Shown: positions 7,036 through 14,482 of the stretch, one piece after another
Layout: the number at the start of each line of letters is the position of its first letter
How positions within the stretch are numbered: the first letter of the stretch is position 1
From: Enterococcus pseudoavium NBRC 100491
Lineage (GTDB): Bacteria; Bacillota; Bacilli; Lactobacillales; Enterococcaceae
Length of the DNA: 48,909 nucleotides
Assembly (NCBI RefSeq): GCF_001544295.1
Contig: NZ_BCQF01000021.1
Coordinates: 1-48,909, forward strand
Direction: 5' to 3'
Position numbers and translations under genes: made by a program
Notes under the pieces: generated by a model
The model's input: only the letters and a program-made list of their open reading frames with translations
What the model was told of the DNA's origin: nothing
The model's database searches: none

Positions 7036-8292
7036 ATGAACCAAGTTAATCAACATGATCTCGGTGAAGCCATTCGAGTTTCTCGAGAAGAAAGGGGGTG
7101 GACCCAGCGATATTTAGCAGAAAAAGTGGGGATTTCGAGATCGTTATTATCGAAAGTAGAAAAAGGAACGAGACAATTAAGTGCAGAAAAATTGACTCTT
7201 ATACTGGATAGTTTGCAAGAAGAGGTTGTTCCAGTTAATCGTGTTTTGATTGATTATCTAACCATTCACTTTTTCTCGAATCAACATTTAAAGTTGATTG
7301 AAGAGATTATTGGCATGCCTATTGAACGCTTTGAGGAACTGGATTATGCGCCAAAGGGCTATATTGGCCAATACGTGTGGAATCAAGTAATCACAATTCG
7401 GTATTCCATTGACGATACGGTAAAAGGAACCGTGATGGAGTTTTCAGGTCAAGGCTGTAAACATCTTGCCATGCGTTTGAAGACCGCAAAATCAAACTGG
7501 CAAGAGTTCTTCCGTAAGGTATTAGCTTATCAGGGAAATTTTACACGGATTGATTTTACTTTAGATGATTTTGTGGGGAGTATCAGCATTCCGGAACTGA
7601 AGCAGAAGGTAACACTAGGCCATGTGTGGACCACTTTTCAAGTGAGTGAATCTCATGACGGTACGGATATCATAAACAATGAATCAAATGGTGAGACCTT
7701 GTATTTAGGCTCAAAGAAGAGTCAGTGTCGCTTTTGTTTTTATCAGAAGGACTATGAACAACGAAAGCGACGAGGAATTCCTTTAGAAGAAGCAGAAGTA
7801 AAAAATCGCTTTGAACTACGGTATCGAAAAGAAAAAGCGCAAAGCTTGGCAAAGATTATTTCAAGAACCCATGATTTAACCAAACTGTTTTTTGAGTTAC
7901 TTAATGGTGCAGTTTGTTTTTATGACCGTGATCCCAATGAGCCAGGTGCAAAAGTCGATAAAAAATGGGCAGCCTTTATTGGCAATCATGGCGCAATCAC
8001 CATTTCTTTAGAAACAATTCCTCAAAGCTTTGAAAAAAGTATGAATTGGTTAATTCACAGCGTTTCTCCCACCCTCGCATTTATTCAAGAGGTAGATAAT
8101 CATTTTGATTCAAATTTGATTAACGAGATTATTAGCTGTGGGGAACTTAGTTCAAGGCAGCAAAAAATTTTAGAAAATTTGATTGCTGAGCCTGATTATT
8201 ATCAGGAAGAAGTAGAATTTTATATCCAGTGTCTTCAAAATATGAAGACAGAAAAAATACAAAAAAAAAGCAAAGCACAGCTTACACATTAA
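7036..8292 (+). CDS. MobT/Rep_trans relaxase-initiator with N-terminal HTH (IME-A)
   Basis: The protein has 418 residues. ATG 7036 follows GAAGGAGG at 7-bp spacing. Residues about 8-62 form an XRE-type helix-turn-helix (IRVSREERGWTQRYLAEKVGISRSLLSKVEKG). The rest is a replication-initiation-factor domain (Rep_trans, PF02486 type) with FSGQGCKHL, a helix WQEFFRKVL, the metal/nick motif RIDFTLDDF, then LYLGSKKSQCRFCFYQKDYE and RFELRYRKEKA. This family includes Tn916 Orf20 and ICEBs1 NicK, which nick oriT and can drive rolling-circle replication. It should act on the oriT-like site at 5951-6019. It is followed by the excisionase and integrase genes in the same direction. Confidence 0.88.
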   Translation: MNQVNQHDLGEAIRVSREERGWTQRYLAEKVGISRSLLSKVEKGTRQLSAEKLTLILDSLQEEVVPVNRVLIDYLTIHFFSNQHLKLIEEIIGMPIERFEELDYAPKGYIGQYVWNQVITIRYSIDDTVKGTVMEFSGQGCKHLAMRLKTAKSNWQEFFRKVLAYQGNFTRIDFTLDDFVGSISIPELKQKVTLGHVWTTFQVSESHDGTDIINNESNGETLYLGSKKSQCRFCFYQKDYEQRKRRGIPLEEAEVKNRFELRYRKEKAQSLAKIISRTHDLTKLFFELLNGAVCFYDRDPNEPGAKVDKKWAAFIGNHGAITISLETIPQSFEKSMNWLIHSVSPTLAFIQEVDNHFDSNLINEIISCGELSSRQQKILENLIAEPDYYQEEVEFYIQCLQNMKTEKIQKKSKAQLTH

Positions 8293-8381
8293 AATGTATA
8301 AACGTACTCCGCCCTAGACAAGTTGAGTATAGCACATTTCCTTGTGTCAGCCAAAAAACATTTTTGGAAAGGAAATAAACT

Positions 8382-8579
8382 ATGAAAAATACAATAACTA
8401 CTTATGAATTGCCCTATCTACTTACTAGAGAACAAGCTTCTCAGTTTTTAGGGATTGATCCAAAATCTTTTGATAAATTCGTTCGCGCAAACGATGAGTT
8501 AGAGCGTTTTATGATAGGAAGACAAGAGCGATACACTGTCACTTCCCTCATCAATTTTATTAAGACGCACTCTATCTAG
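8382..8579 (+). CDS. xis: Excisionase-like DNA-binding protein (IME-A)
   Basis: This 65-residue protein starts at 8382, 8 bp after GGAAAGG. LLTREQASQFLGIDPKSFDKFV reads as a winged helix of the excisionase/HTH_17 type, and the rest (RYTVTSLINFIKTHS) matches the usual C-terminal helix. It sits between relaxase and integrase as in Tn916-like elements. It presumably directs the integrase to excise IME-A from rpsI. Confidence 0.82.
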   Translation: MKNTITTYELPYLLTREQASQFLGIDPKSFDKFVRANDELERFMIGRQERYTVTSLINFIKTHSI

Positions 8580-8593
8580 CTAAAATATCGTAG

Positions 8594-8660
8594 GATGGTT
8601 GATTAGATGCTTTTCGCCATGTAGAATGGCGGTGTATTCAACTAGCATTTATCAACCATC
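8594..8660 (+). promoter_or_regulatory. Three-tier hairpin between xis and int (IME-A)
   Basis: GATGGTTGAT at 8594-8603 pairs with ATCAACCATC at 8651-8660. Inside it TAGATGC partly pairs with GCATTTA, and at the centre CGCCAT (8615-8620) pairs with ATGGCG (8626-8631). There is no T-run, so it is not a classical terminator. It could block or tune read-through into int or hide a processing site. Confidence 0.6.
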
Positions 8661-8684
8661 TTTCAGTGAAAGGATTTGTTATAA

Positions 8685-9731
8685 ATGCCTAGTATAATTA
8701 AACGTGGTAACTCATATAGAGCTCAGATCTCACTTTACAACCATGGTCAACATAAGAAATTGACAAAATCATTTAGCTCTAAAAAGGAAGCAACTCGTTG
8801 GGCTTTGGAAAATGAATTGGAGAAAGGAAATGGAAAACAATTAGCAGAGCGTACAACAACATTTGCTGACTTCTTTGAAAACTGGATTCATATCATAAAG
8901 AAAAATGATGTAAAAGAAACGACTTTTCAAAATTATCAAAGGACTTCTCAAGTGGTGAAGAAATTATTTGGCGATATACAGTTAAAGGATTTGAACGATA
9001 TTGTAGTACAACGAAAAATAGATAAGTATGCAGAGACTCATTCTCGTAAAACCACTCATGAAGTACTATTGAAAATCAAAACGGCATTACGTGATGCTTA
9101 TGCTCGTGGCTATCTTGCTACCGATTTTGCAAATTTAGTCAAAACACGAGGGAAAGTTTTGGATAAGAGAAACCGTGCACTTTCCATTACCGAATTAAAG
9201 AAACTGCGTACTTATGTCATTAATCATCGAGAAAATGAGTTTAACATTCTTGTACTCCTTGCATTAGAAACTGGTATGAGACGCGGAGAACTTTTAGGTA
9301 TACGTCCCGAAGACCTCTTTGAATATGGTATCCATGTCAGACGTTCTCTTAGTCCAACTTCTGAAGATACTTCGTTAAAAACCAAAAATTCAAGACGAGA
9401 TATTTCCATTAATCAAGAAGTCTACGATATTCTAAAATCTGTCCCGATTAAGGATAATGGATATTTTTTTGATCCTGACGGCTTTCAACAATCTGCTAAG
9501 CTCGCCAGATTACTGAAAAAACTAGATATTCCAAAAACTACCTTCCACGGCCTAAGAGATACTCATGCTTCTTTTCTATTTTCACAAGATATTGATATTG
9601 CCTATGTATCAAAACGCTTAGGTCATATCAATATTCAAACAACGCAGAACTATTATCTTGAATTGATGCCAGAAAAAAAGCACCAGCAAGATGCTGATGC
9701 TTTAAACCTCTTAAATTCTTTGTCAAATTGA
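8685..9731 (+). CDS. int: Tyrosine recombinase integrase of IME-A
   Basis: The protein has 348 residues. It has an N-terminal arm-binding three-strand domain (SIIKRGNSYRAQISLYNHGQHKKLTKSF), a SAM-like core-binding domain (about 60-165) and a catalytic domain. The catalytic residues are visible: the Arg in ALETGMRRGELLG, HGLRDTHAS, LGH, and the nucleophile Tyr in TTQNYY near residue 325. The gene ends 60 bp from the attachment repeat at 9790, the usual position for an integrase that recombines at its own end of the element. It should integrate IME-A into the stop-codon region of rpsI. Confidence 0.93.
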   Translation: MPSIIKRGNSYRAQISLYNHGQHKKLTKSFSSKKEATRWALENELEKGNGKQLAERTTTFADFFENWIHIIKKNDVKETTFQNYQRTSQVVKKLFGDIQLKDLNDIVVQRKIDKYAETHSRKTTHEVLLKIKTALRDAYARGYLATDFANLVKTRGKVLDKRNRALSITELKKLRTYVINHRENEFNILVLLALETGMRRGELLGIRPEDLFEYGIHVRRSLSPTSEDTSLKTKNSRRDISINQEVYDILKSVPIKDNGYFFDPDGFQQSAKLARLLKKLDIPKTTFHGLRDTHASFLFSQDIDIAYVSKRLGHINIQTTQNYYLELMPEKKHQQDADALNLLNSLSN

Positions 9732-9734
9732 TAA

Positions 9735-9753
9735 TTTGAACCAACTTGAACCA
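9735..9753. repeat. Candidate arm-type integrase site, right end of IME-A
   Basis: TTTGAACCAACTTGAACCA differs at one position from 1746-1764. It lies between the int stop codon and the right attachment site. Confidence 0.5.
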
Positions 9754-9789
9754 AAAAACTCTTGTAAACGTTGATACAATAAGGAATTG

Positions 9790-9806
9790 ATTAACGTTTT
9801 GAGAAC
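9790..9806. repeat. attachment site, right end of IME-A
   Basis: This 17-bp repeat is identical to 1618-1634. It is the junction between the right end of IME-A and the rpsI-derived 3' end that later became the left end of IME-B. Confidence 0.8.
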
Positions 9807-9841
9807 TGTGAAGCTTTACGAGCTTTCTTAAGACCTGGTTT
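9791..9841 (-). pseudogene. rpsI: Displaced 3' end of rpsI (16 codons plus stop)
   Basis: Read on the minus strand this segment encodes [16 protein letters not shown] and a stop, the exact C-terminus of ribosomal protein S9. It has silent differences from the live copy at 19895-19945 and an in-frame stop two codons further upstream. It is the rpsI end that was displaced when IME-B inserted and supplied a new one. It is not expressed as a protein. Confidence 0.9.
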
Positions 9842-9842
9842 T
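9813..9842. repeat. attachment site, left end of IME-B (30-bp direct repeat)
   Basis: The sequence beginning GCTTTACGAGCTTTC and ending GACCTGGTTTT is identical at 19917-19946. It lies within the rpsI coding sequence, corresponding to the PGLKKARKA region of S9. Confidence 0.88.
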
Positions 9843-9946
9843 GCTTATAAATAACGCAACTAGTTGAATTGCCTTTTAATATCAAGGTTTTTATAGATTT
9901 TTCCTAAATCTATATATCAATCAATTTAAACTGACTTCAAGCAACT

Positions 9947-9970
9947 CGCACATCAAAACGTACATCAAAA
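9947..9970. repeat. Tandem 12-bp repeats near the left end of IME-B
   Basis: CGCACATCAAAA and CGTACATCAAAA stand head to tail. CGTAC units with 12- and 10-bp spacing recur near the right end (19810-19836). They may be arm-type binding sites of the IME-B integrase. The rest of 9846-10099 shows no gene. Confidence 0.35.
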
Positions 9971-10099
9971 AAATACGCAAACCAGAACACGACTACTCAA
10001 AATAAATAACGAACTAATAATTATTTATGTTTGACATATCATACCTAGAAATATTCAAGATTAATTCTCTACAGCCGCCTTAAACAACATTATATCTCA

Positions 10100-10312
10100 T
10101 CAGCTTTCTAACTCAGACGAGTGATATTTCTCAATGACTATTTTTAAAATCTCAACAATTTCAATATTTCCATCTACATATTCTTCTACTAATTTCATCG
10201 TATCTTCGGAAGGCATTGCTGCATCTAATGCTGAGTATGCCAAAGCAGTATCTCGAAGTTTTTCTCGCTCAATTTTCTTAGTATTTTTTATAGAATATTT
10301 GTAATCGGACAT
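10100..10312 (-). CDS. VbhA-like antitoxin, apparently orphan (IME-B cargo)
   Basis: This 70-residue protein starts at 10312 after AGGGAG. After a basic N-terminus it reads LAYSALDAAMPSEDTMKLVEEYVDGNIEIVEILKIVIEKY. A helix, a short turn with P-S-E-x, then Y/V-x-G-x-I and a final helix is the pattern of VbhA-type antitoxins that hold Fic AMP-transferases inactive. The usual inhibitory motif is not clearly intact and no Fic (HPFxxGNG) gene lies nearby. It may counter a toxin elsewhere or serve as an anti-toxin for the element. The assignment is tentative. Confidence 0.5.
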   Translation of the reverse strand: MSDYKYSIKNTKKIEREKLRDTALAYSALDAAMPSEDTMKLVEEYVDGNIEIVEILKIVIEKYHSSELES

Positions 10313-10564
10313 AATCTCATCAGCTCCCTATTGAATCTCTTATTGCCTAATATAACATGATTCAAGGGCTCACTGGATAATAAGAAAAATTCCACATAGA
10401 AAACTAAACTAGATTTTTAAATCATTCTAAACGGTATCCTCTCAATTCACATTTTGCTTAAATACTAATGCTCTATCACCTTTACGGAGTTTAATTCCTT
10501 CCCAGCCTTTCCTCTTAAGCTCCCCCCGGTTTAAGAAAAAATTCCAATATATTATCTGAAATAG

Positions 10565-11002
10565 TTACTTAATAACCGTGATTGAGATTGGAGAATTTTT
10601 AACCATATAAGTAGCATGTGAACCAAAATATCCTTTAATCCCATGCATTGATCGCGAGCCAATGATTAACATATCTGCAGATGTTGCTGGCAAAATCGTC
10701 TTAGTAATTTCCTCGGCCGGATCACCTTCTCCACTGTACAGCTGAATGTTTTTTACACCGCTATTTTCTGCATATTGTTTGTACTTTTCCAAATTAAGTA
10801 ACAATTGACTTTGTTTCTGGCTCAAGTACTCAGGGTCTAACGCTTCATAAACATTCAACTCTTCAATTTCTAAAATTGAGGCAATCAGTAATGCGGCTCC
10901 AGTTTTACTCGCTTGCTTTACAGCATATTGAAAGGCTTTTTGAGCTCCTTCTGATTCATCTACCCCAACTAAAATATTTTTAAATTCATCAAATCCTTCC
11001 AT
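10565..11002 (-). CDS. Universal stress protein UspA family (IME-B cargo)
   Basis: The 145-residue protein is the full length of a single-domain Usp. It begins FKNILVGVDESEGAQKAFQYAV, the typical first strand and helix. Near the C-terminus GSRSMHGIKGYFGSHA corresponds to the nucleotide-binding G2xG9xGS motif, but with Ser for the second Gly and one residue fewer, so ATP binding is uncertain. It starts 8 bp after the stop of mntH and should be co-transcribed with it. Usp-MntH pairs are common in lactic acid bacteria. Confidence 0.88.
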   Translation of the reverse strand: MEGFDEFKNILVGVDESEGAQKAFQYAVKQASKTGAALLIASILEIEELNVYEALDPEYLSQKQSQLLLNLEKYKQYAENSGVKNIQLYSGEGDPAEEITKTILPATSADMLIIGSRSMHGIKGYFGSHATYMVKNSPISITVIK

Positions 11003-11010
11003 AGTGCATC

Positions 11011-12618
11011 TTACCTTTCATTAATTAATTGATTATATTTTTTATTTCCTTTATACAGTTCAATAATTGTCCACGCTAACAGTAGTAATACTGCGACGAT
11101 AATGACATAGGCAATAGAATCAGCTAGTACAAGTTGGCTTGATGTCACCTTTTCACCAAAAAAACCTTCAATTTGGCCGGGCAATCCAATCAAATTTAAA
11201 TATGTCAATCCAATTACTGAACCCCATCCTAGTATCCGAATAACTATCGAATTTTTAAACCGGCTTCCCATTTCCACCTCACTATTGGTCATCATTAATA
11301 ATGGTACCATCGAAAATGGTAACGCAAAAGCTAAGAAGACTTGTGAATTATTCATTAGTGTATTTAACGCTGTGTGCTCCCGAATCGTTCCTTGCCTGCT
11401 TGTAATAATTACACAGATTAACACTGGGATAACTGAAATCAAACGCGTAATTAAACGTCTTAGCCAAATTGGCATTCTCATATGAATGAATCCCTCCATA
11501 ATTACTTGTCCAGTTAAAGTTCCGGTAATCGTTGAATTTTGTCCAGAAGCTAGTAACGCGACTGCGAATAATGTAGAAAGAAGACCTGATTTTGCAACGG
11601 TGATTAAAATTCCGTTACTCAATGTATCCGGATTTGATAAAGCCTCATACAACCCAAAGAATGATGGATCTTTCACTGCCCCTGTTTTAAAAACAGCAAC
11701 TCCCATTATGAGCAATAAGGAGTTAACAAAAAAAGCGAGAGTCAATTGAATGTTAGAATCCCATGTTGAAAATCGTACAGCATTGGCGATTTCATCTTCA
11801 TCCGTACGATTTATCTTTCGAGTCTGAGACACAGCCGAATGTAGATATAAATTATGAGGCATAACGGTTGCACCAATAATTCCTAATGCACCAGTTAAAG
11901 GCGTTTGACCACCAATTGAATGTGTAGAGGAGAACGTTTCACCAGTCGGAACCAATCCTTTAAGTACATCCCCCCAATTAGGATCAGACAACGCTACTTG
12001 ATAAACAAACACAAAAAGAATTACAAAAATCAAACAGACAACTATTGCTTCAATTTTTCTAAAACCAACTTTCGTTAACAACAATAATAATAAAACATCA
12101 AATACCGTAATAAAGACTGCGACGACAAGCGGAATATTAAAAAGTAAATAAAGAGCAATTGATGCGCCAATTACTTCCGCAATATCTGTTGCCATAATCG
12201 CTAATTCCGTTAAAATCCATAAAATGATTCCTAGTTTTTTACTCGTTCTCGCTCGAATTGCTTGAGCTAAATCCATTTGACTAACAATTCCCAATTTAGC
12301 AGCCATATATTGTAATAGCATTGCAATTAAACTAGACATTAAAATGACCGACATTAATAAATACTGGAAGTTTTGCCCACCCGTAATCGAAGTAGACCAG
12401 TTGCCTGGATCCATATATCCCACAGCAACTAATGCTCCCGGTCCAGAATAGGCGAACAGGATTTTCCAAAAGCCTTTGCCTTTGGGTACCTCGACAGTTC
12501 CGTTAATTTCCTCTAAAGAGGGACCATTCGCATGCTGAATTAATCGAGGTTTGTGCTCTTTACCGGACTGACTTGTTGTATCTTTCAAAATATTTCCACC
12601 TTCCTTTAAAAACATCAT
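11011..12618 (-). CDS. mntH: Nramp-family Mn2+/H+ symporter MntH (IME-B cargo)
   Basis: The protein has about 535 residues with 11 likely membrane segments. The metal-binding motif DPGNW is in the first segment (GALVAVGYMDPGNWSTS) and the partner motif ATVMPHNLYLHSA in the sixth, the signature of manganese transporters of the Nramp family. Start choice is open: ATG at 12618 stands 7 bp after AGAGGTG, ATG 12624 is closer to that site, and a TTG at 12588 follows GGAAGGTGG. The family usually begins near the last. A palindromic MntR-like box lies 39-52 bp upstream, so repression by manganese is likely. It heads an operon with usp and is divergent from the ABC transporter genes, making two manganese import routes in one cargo block. 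Confidence 0.93.
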   Translation of the reverse strand: MMFLKEGGNILKDTTSQSGKEHKPRLIQHANGPSLEEINGTVEVPKGKGFWKILFAYSGPGALVAVGYMDPGNWSTSITGGQNFQYLLMSVILMSSLIAMLLQYMAAKLGIVSQMDLAQAIRARTSKKLGIILWILTELAIMATDIAEVIGASIALYLLFNIPLVVAVFITVFDVLLLLLLTKVGFRKIEAIVVCLIFVILFVFVYQVALSDPNWGDVLKGLVPTGETFSSTHSIGGQTPLTGALGIIGATVMPHNLYLHSAVSQTRKINRTDEDEIANAVRFSTWDSNIQLTLAFFVNSLLLIMGVAVFKTGAVKDPSFFGLYEALSNPDTLSNGILITVAKSGLLSTLFAVALLASGQNSTITGTLTGQVIMEGFIHMRMPIWLRRLITRLISVIPVLICVIITSRQGTIREHTALNTLMNNSQVFLAFALPFSMVPLLMMTNSEVEMGSRFKNSIVIRILGWGSVIGLTYLNLIGLPGQIEGFFGEKVTSSQLVLADSIAYVIIVAVLLLLAWTIIELYKGNKKYNQLINER

Positions 12619-12656
12619 AAGCATACACCTCTTTTTTATTAAATTAAAGCAAAATA

Positions 12657-12670
12657 TTAGACAAACCTAA
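12657..12670. promoter_or_regulatory. Candidate MntR/DtxR-type operator upstream of mntH
   Basis: TTAGACAAACCTAA has TTAG/CTAA arms around six bases, like manganese-responsive operators of Gram-positive bacteria (TTAGG-N-CCTAA type). It overlaps a minus-strand -10-like TAATAT (12658-12653), so binding would block mntH transcription. A related half (GCCTAATTT) lies near 12687. Confidence 0.5.
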
Positions 12671-12850
12671 AAAAAAATAAACATTCGCCTAATTTAATAT
12701 TATTTGCCTTCATTTCATTTGTATCGGAATGAATCAATTGTACACGTTAAAAATATATCTATATGATAATTACCATTGTTAATATTCACGATTTTTTGTT
12801 GAAATAGTCGAGAGAAAAAAATAAGGTTGACCAAAATATTTTTAGAGGTT

Positions 12851-12876
12851 AAACTAAAATTAGAAAAATTTAGTTT
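12851..12876. promoter_or_regulatory. Inverted repeat upstream of the ABC transporter genes
   Basis: AAACTAAA at 12851-12858 and TTTAGTTT at 12869-12876 form a perfect 8-bp inverted repeat just before the AAAGGAGG of the ATPase gene. It could be an operator for the DtxR-like regulator or a hairpin affecting translation. Confidence 0.45.
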
Positions 12877-12893
12877 TTAAAGGAGGTTTTTAT

Positions 12894-13625
12894 TTGTTAA
12901 CTGTAAAAAAATTATCTGTTGCGTACTGCGATACACCGGTATTCAATAATTTATCCGTCCATTTTAATGCAGGGAAGATTACTGGCATTATCGGACCTAA
13001 TGGAGCTGGTAAATCTACTTTAATCAAGGCAATATTGGGTCTTATTCATCCAAAATCAGGTAGTAGCGCGCTTGATGGTCATTCAATGGCAACAGTAAAA
13101 AAGAAGGTTGCCTATGTAGAGCAACGAAAGGATTTAGATCTCAGTTTTCCAATCAATGTCTATGATTTGGTTTTAACTGGTAGTTATGGAAAACTGGGAT
13201 TGTTTAAGACTCCAGGAAAAAGCGAACGTGTTGCTTGTGATGCAGCTCTTGAGCAAGTTAAAATGACTGACTTTGCTAATCGGCAAATAGGTAATTTGTC
13301 AGGCGGACAATTACAGCGGGTATTCGTAGCTCGAGCAATTTTACAACAGGCAGAAATTGTTGTCTTAGATGAACCTTTTGTTGGAATTGATGTGGAAAGT
13401 GAGCGTGCCATCATGGCTATTTTAAAACAATGGCGAGACGAACAAAAAACCATTATCGTTATCCATCACGATTTAAATAAAGTTTATGATTACTTTGATG
13501 AATTAGTCATTATGAATCACGGAATCATTGACTTTGGGCCAACTCAAGAAGTCTACAATTCGAAGAATATCAGTAAAGCATTCAGTGATGACTTATCTTC
13601 AGTTCTATTTCAGGAGGTAAATTGA
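12894..13625 (+). CDS. Manganese/zinc-type ABC transporter ATP-binding protein (EfaC-like)
   Basis: The protein has 243 residues. The TTG start at 12894 follows AAAGGAGG at 7-bp spacing. Walker A is GPNGAGKS (about residues 35-42), the signature LSGGQLQRV near 140, Walker B IVVLDEPF near 160 and the switch histidine IVIHHD near 190. The gene order ATPase, permease, binding protein matches efaCBA, psaBCA and scaCBA operons. The last base of the stop codon is adjacent to the permease ATG. It provides the energy for import of Mn2+ delivered by the binding protein at 14483. Confidence 0.9.
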   Translation: MLTVKKLSVAYCDTPVFNNLSVHFNAGKITGIIGPNGAGKSTLIKAILGLIHPKSGSSALDGHSMATVKKKVAYVEQRKDLDLSFPINVYDLVLTGSYGKLGLFKTPGKSERVACDAALEQVKMTDFANRQIGNLSGGQLQRVFVARAILQQAEIVVLDEPFVGIDVESERAIMAILKQWRDEQKTIIVIHHDLNKVYDYFDELVIMNHGIIDFGPTQEVYNSKNISKAFSDDLSSVLFQEVN

Positions 13626-14480
13626 ATGACTGCTCTCTCGGATTTTTTTCAAGCGTTAGGAAAATATGATTTCCTTCAAAGTGCATTAATCACTGCAATA
13701 ATGGTGGGGATTATGTCTGGGATTATTGGGAGTTTCATCATTCTACGAGGAATGTCTTTGATGGGGGACGCTATTTCTCATTCAGTATTGCCAGGGGTTG
13801 CTGTTGCTTATATGTTAGGTATAAATATCTTGATTGGAGCATCTATTTTTGGTGTACTAGCTGCAATGTTAATCGGCTACGTGGCTTCTCATAGTAAAAT
13901 CAAAGTAGATACTGCAATAGGGGTTGTCTTCAGCTTCTTTTATGCATTGGGATTCATTTTAATCTCTATGGCCGAAAGCTCAACCAATCTACACCATATT
14001 TTATTTGGAAACATTCTAGCTGTTAGTAATAGTGATATGATCACAACGGCAATTGTTTTAGGAATTGTGATTATTTTTGTACAAGTATTTTATAAAGAAT
14101 TGTTAATCACTTCCTTTGATCAGACCTTCGCTAAAACATATGGATTAAATACCCAACTAATCCACTATAGCCTTATGCTCGTCTTAACGCTAGTAACCGT
14201 ATCAGCATTACAAACTGTCGGAATCATCTTAGTAGTGGCCATGTTAATTACGCCAGCTGCAACAGCATACTTTTGGACCGACCGCTTGTCCGTGATGCTT
14301 GTTTTCTCCGCTATATTTGGTGTTGTCGCATCAATTTGTGGTTTGTACTTCAGCTACACATTCAACTGGGCTTCTGGTCCAGCGATTGTTATTGTCGCAG
14401 CAGGGTTATTCTTAATTTCCTTTATCTTCTCACCAAAACAAAACTTGTTACATATACACAAAAATAGAAAAGAGGCGTAA
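13626..14480 (+). CDS. Metal ABC transporter permease (EfaB-like)
   Basis: The 284-residue protein has 7-8 hydrophobic segments. IIGSFIILRGMSLMGDAISHSVLPGVAVAYMLG is the characteristic first half of ABC-3 family permeases (ZnuB/PsaC), and VGIILVVAMLITPAATAYFWT the typical late segment. The gene begins directly at the stop codon of the ATPase gene and ends 2 bp before the binding-protein start, so the three genes form one operon. Confidence 0.92.
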   Translation: MTALSDFFQALGKYDFLQSALITAIMVGIMSGIIGSFIILRGMSLMGDAISHSVLPGVAVAYMLGINILIGASIFGVLAAMLIGYVASHSKIKVDTAIGVVFSFFYALGFILISMAESSTNLHHILFGNILAVSNSDMITTAIVLGIVIIFVQVFYKELLITSFDQTFAKTYGLNTQLIHYSLMLVLTLVTVSALQTVGIILVVAMLITPAATAYFWTDRLSVMLVFSAIFGVVASICGLYFSYTFNWASGPAIVIVAAGLFLISFIFSPKQNLLHIHKNRKEA

Positions 14481-14482
14481 AT

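Larger units (their letters stand above)
1618..9806. mobile_element. IME-A: integrative and mobilizable element in the 3' end of rpsI (outer copy)
   Basis: The 17-bp sequence ATTAACGTTTTGAGAAC, which is the rpsI stop codon region, occurs at 1618-1634 and again at 9790-9806. Between the copies lie a tyrosine integrase next to the right end, an excisionase, an HTH-fused MobT-type relaxase/initiator, an XRE regulator, an oriT-like block and cargo (kinase, TIM-barrel protein, nuclease-like protein). No VirB4, FtsK-type coupling protein or other conjugation genes are present, so it is an IME rather than an ICE. Elements using rpsI as target are known in streptococci. The left chromosomal flank holds the old rpsI terminator. 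Boundaries follow the repeat; the exact crossover within it is unknown. Confidence 0.85.

Noticed and set aside
9628-9885. 85-codon minus-strand frame across the IME-A/IME-B junction
   Set aside because: It reads the rpsI remnant in a wrong frame and crosses int in antisense.
10370-10560. Start-less frame ending GWEGIKLRKGDRALVFKQNVN on the minus strand after usp
   Set aside because: It has no start codon or ribosome site and could not be linked to a family; it may be chance or a tiny remnant.
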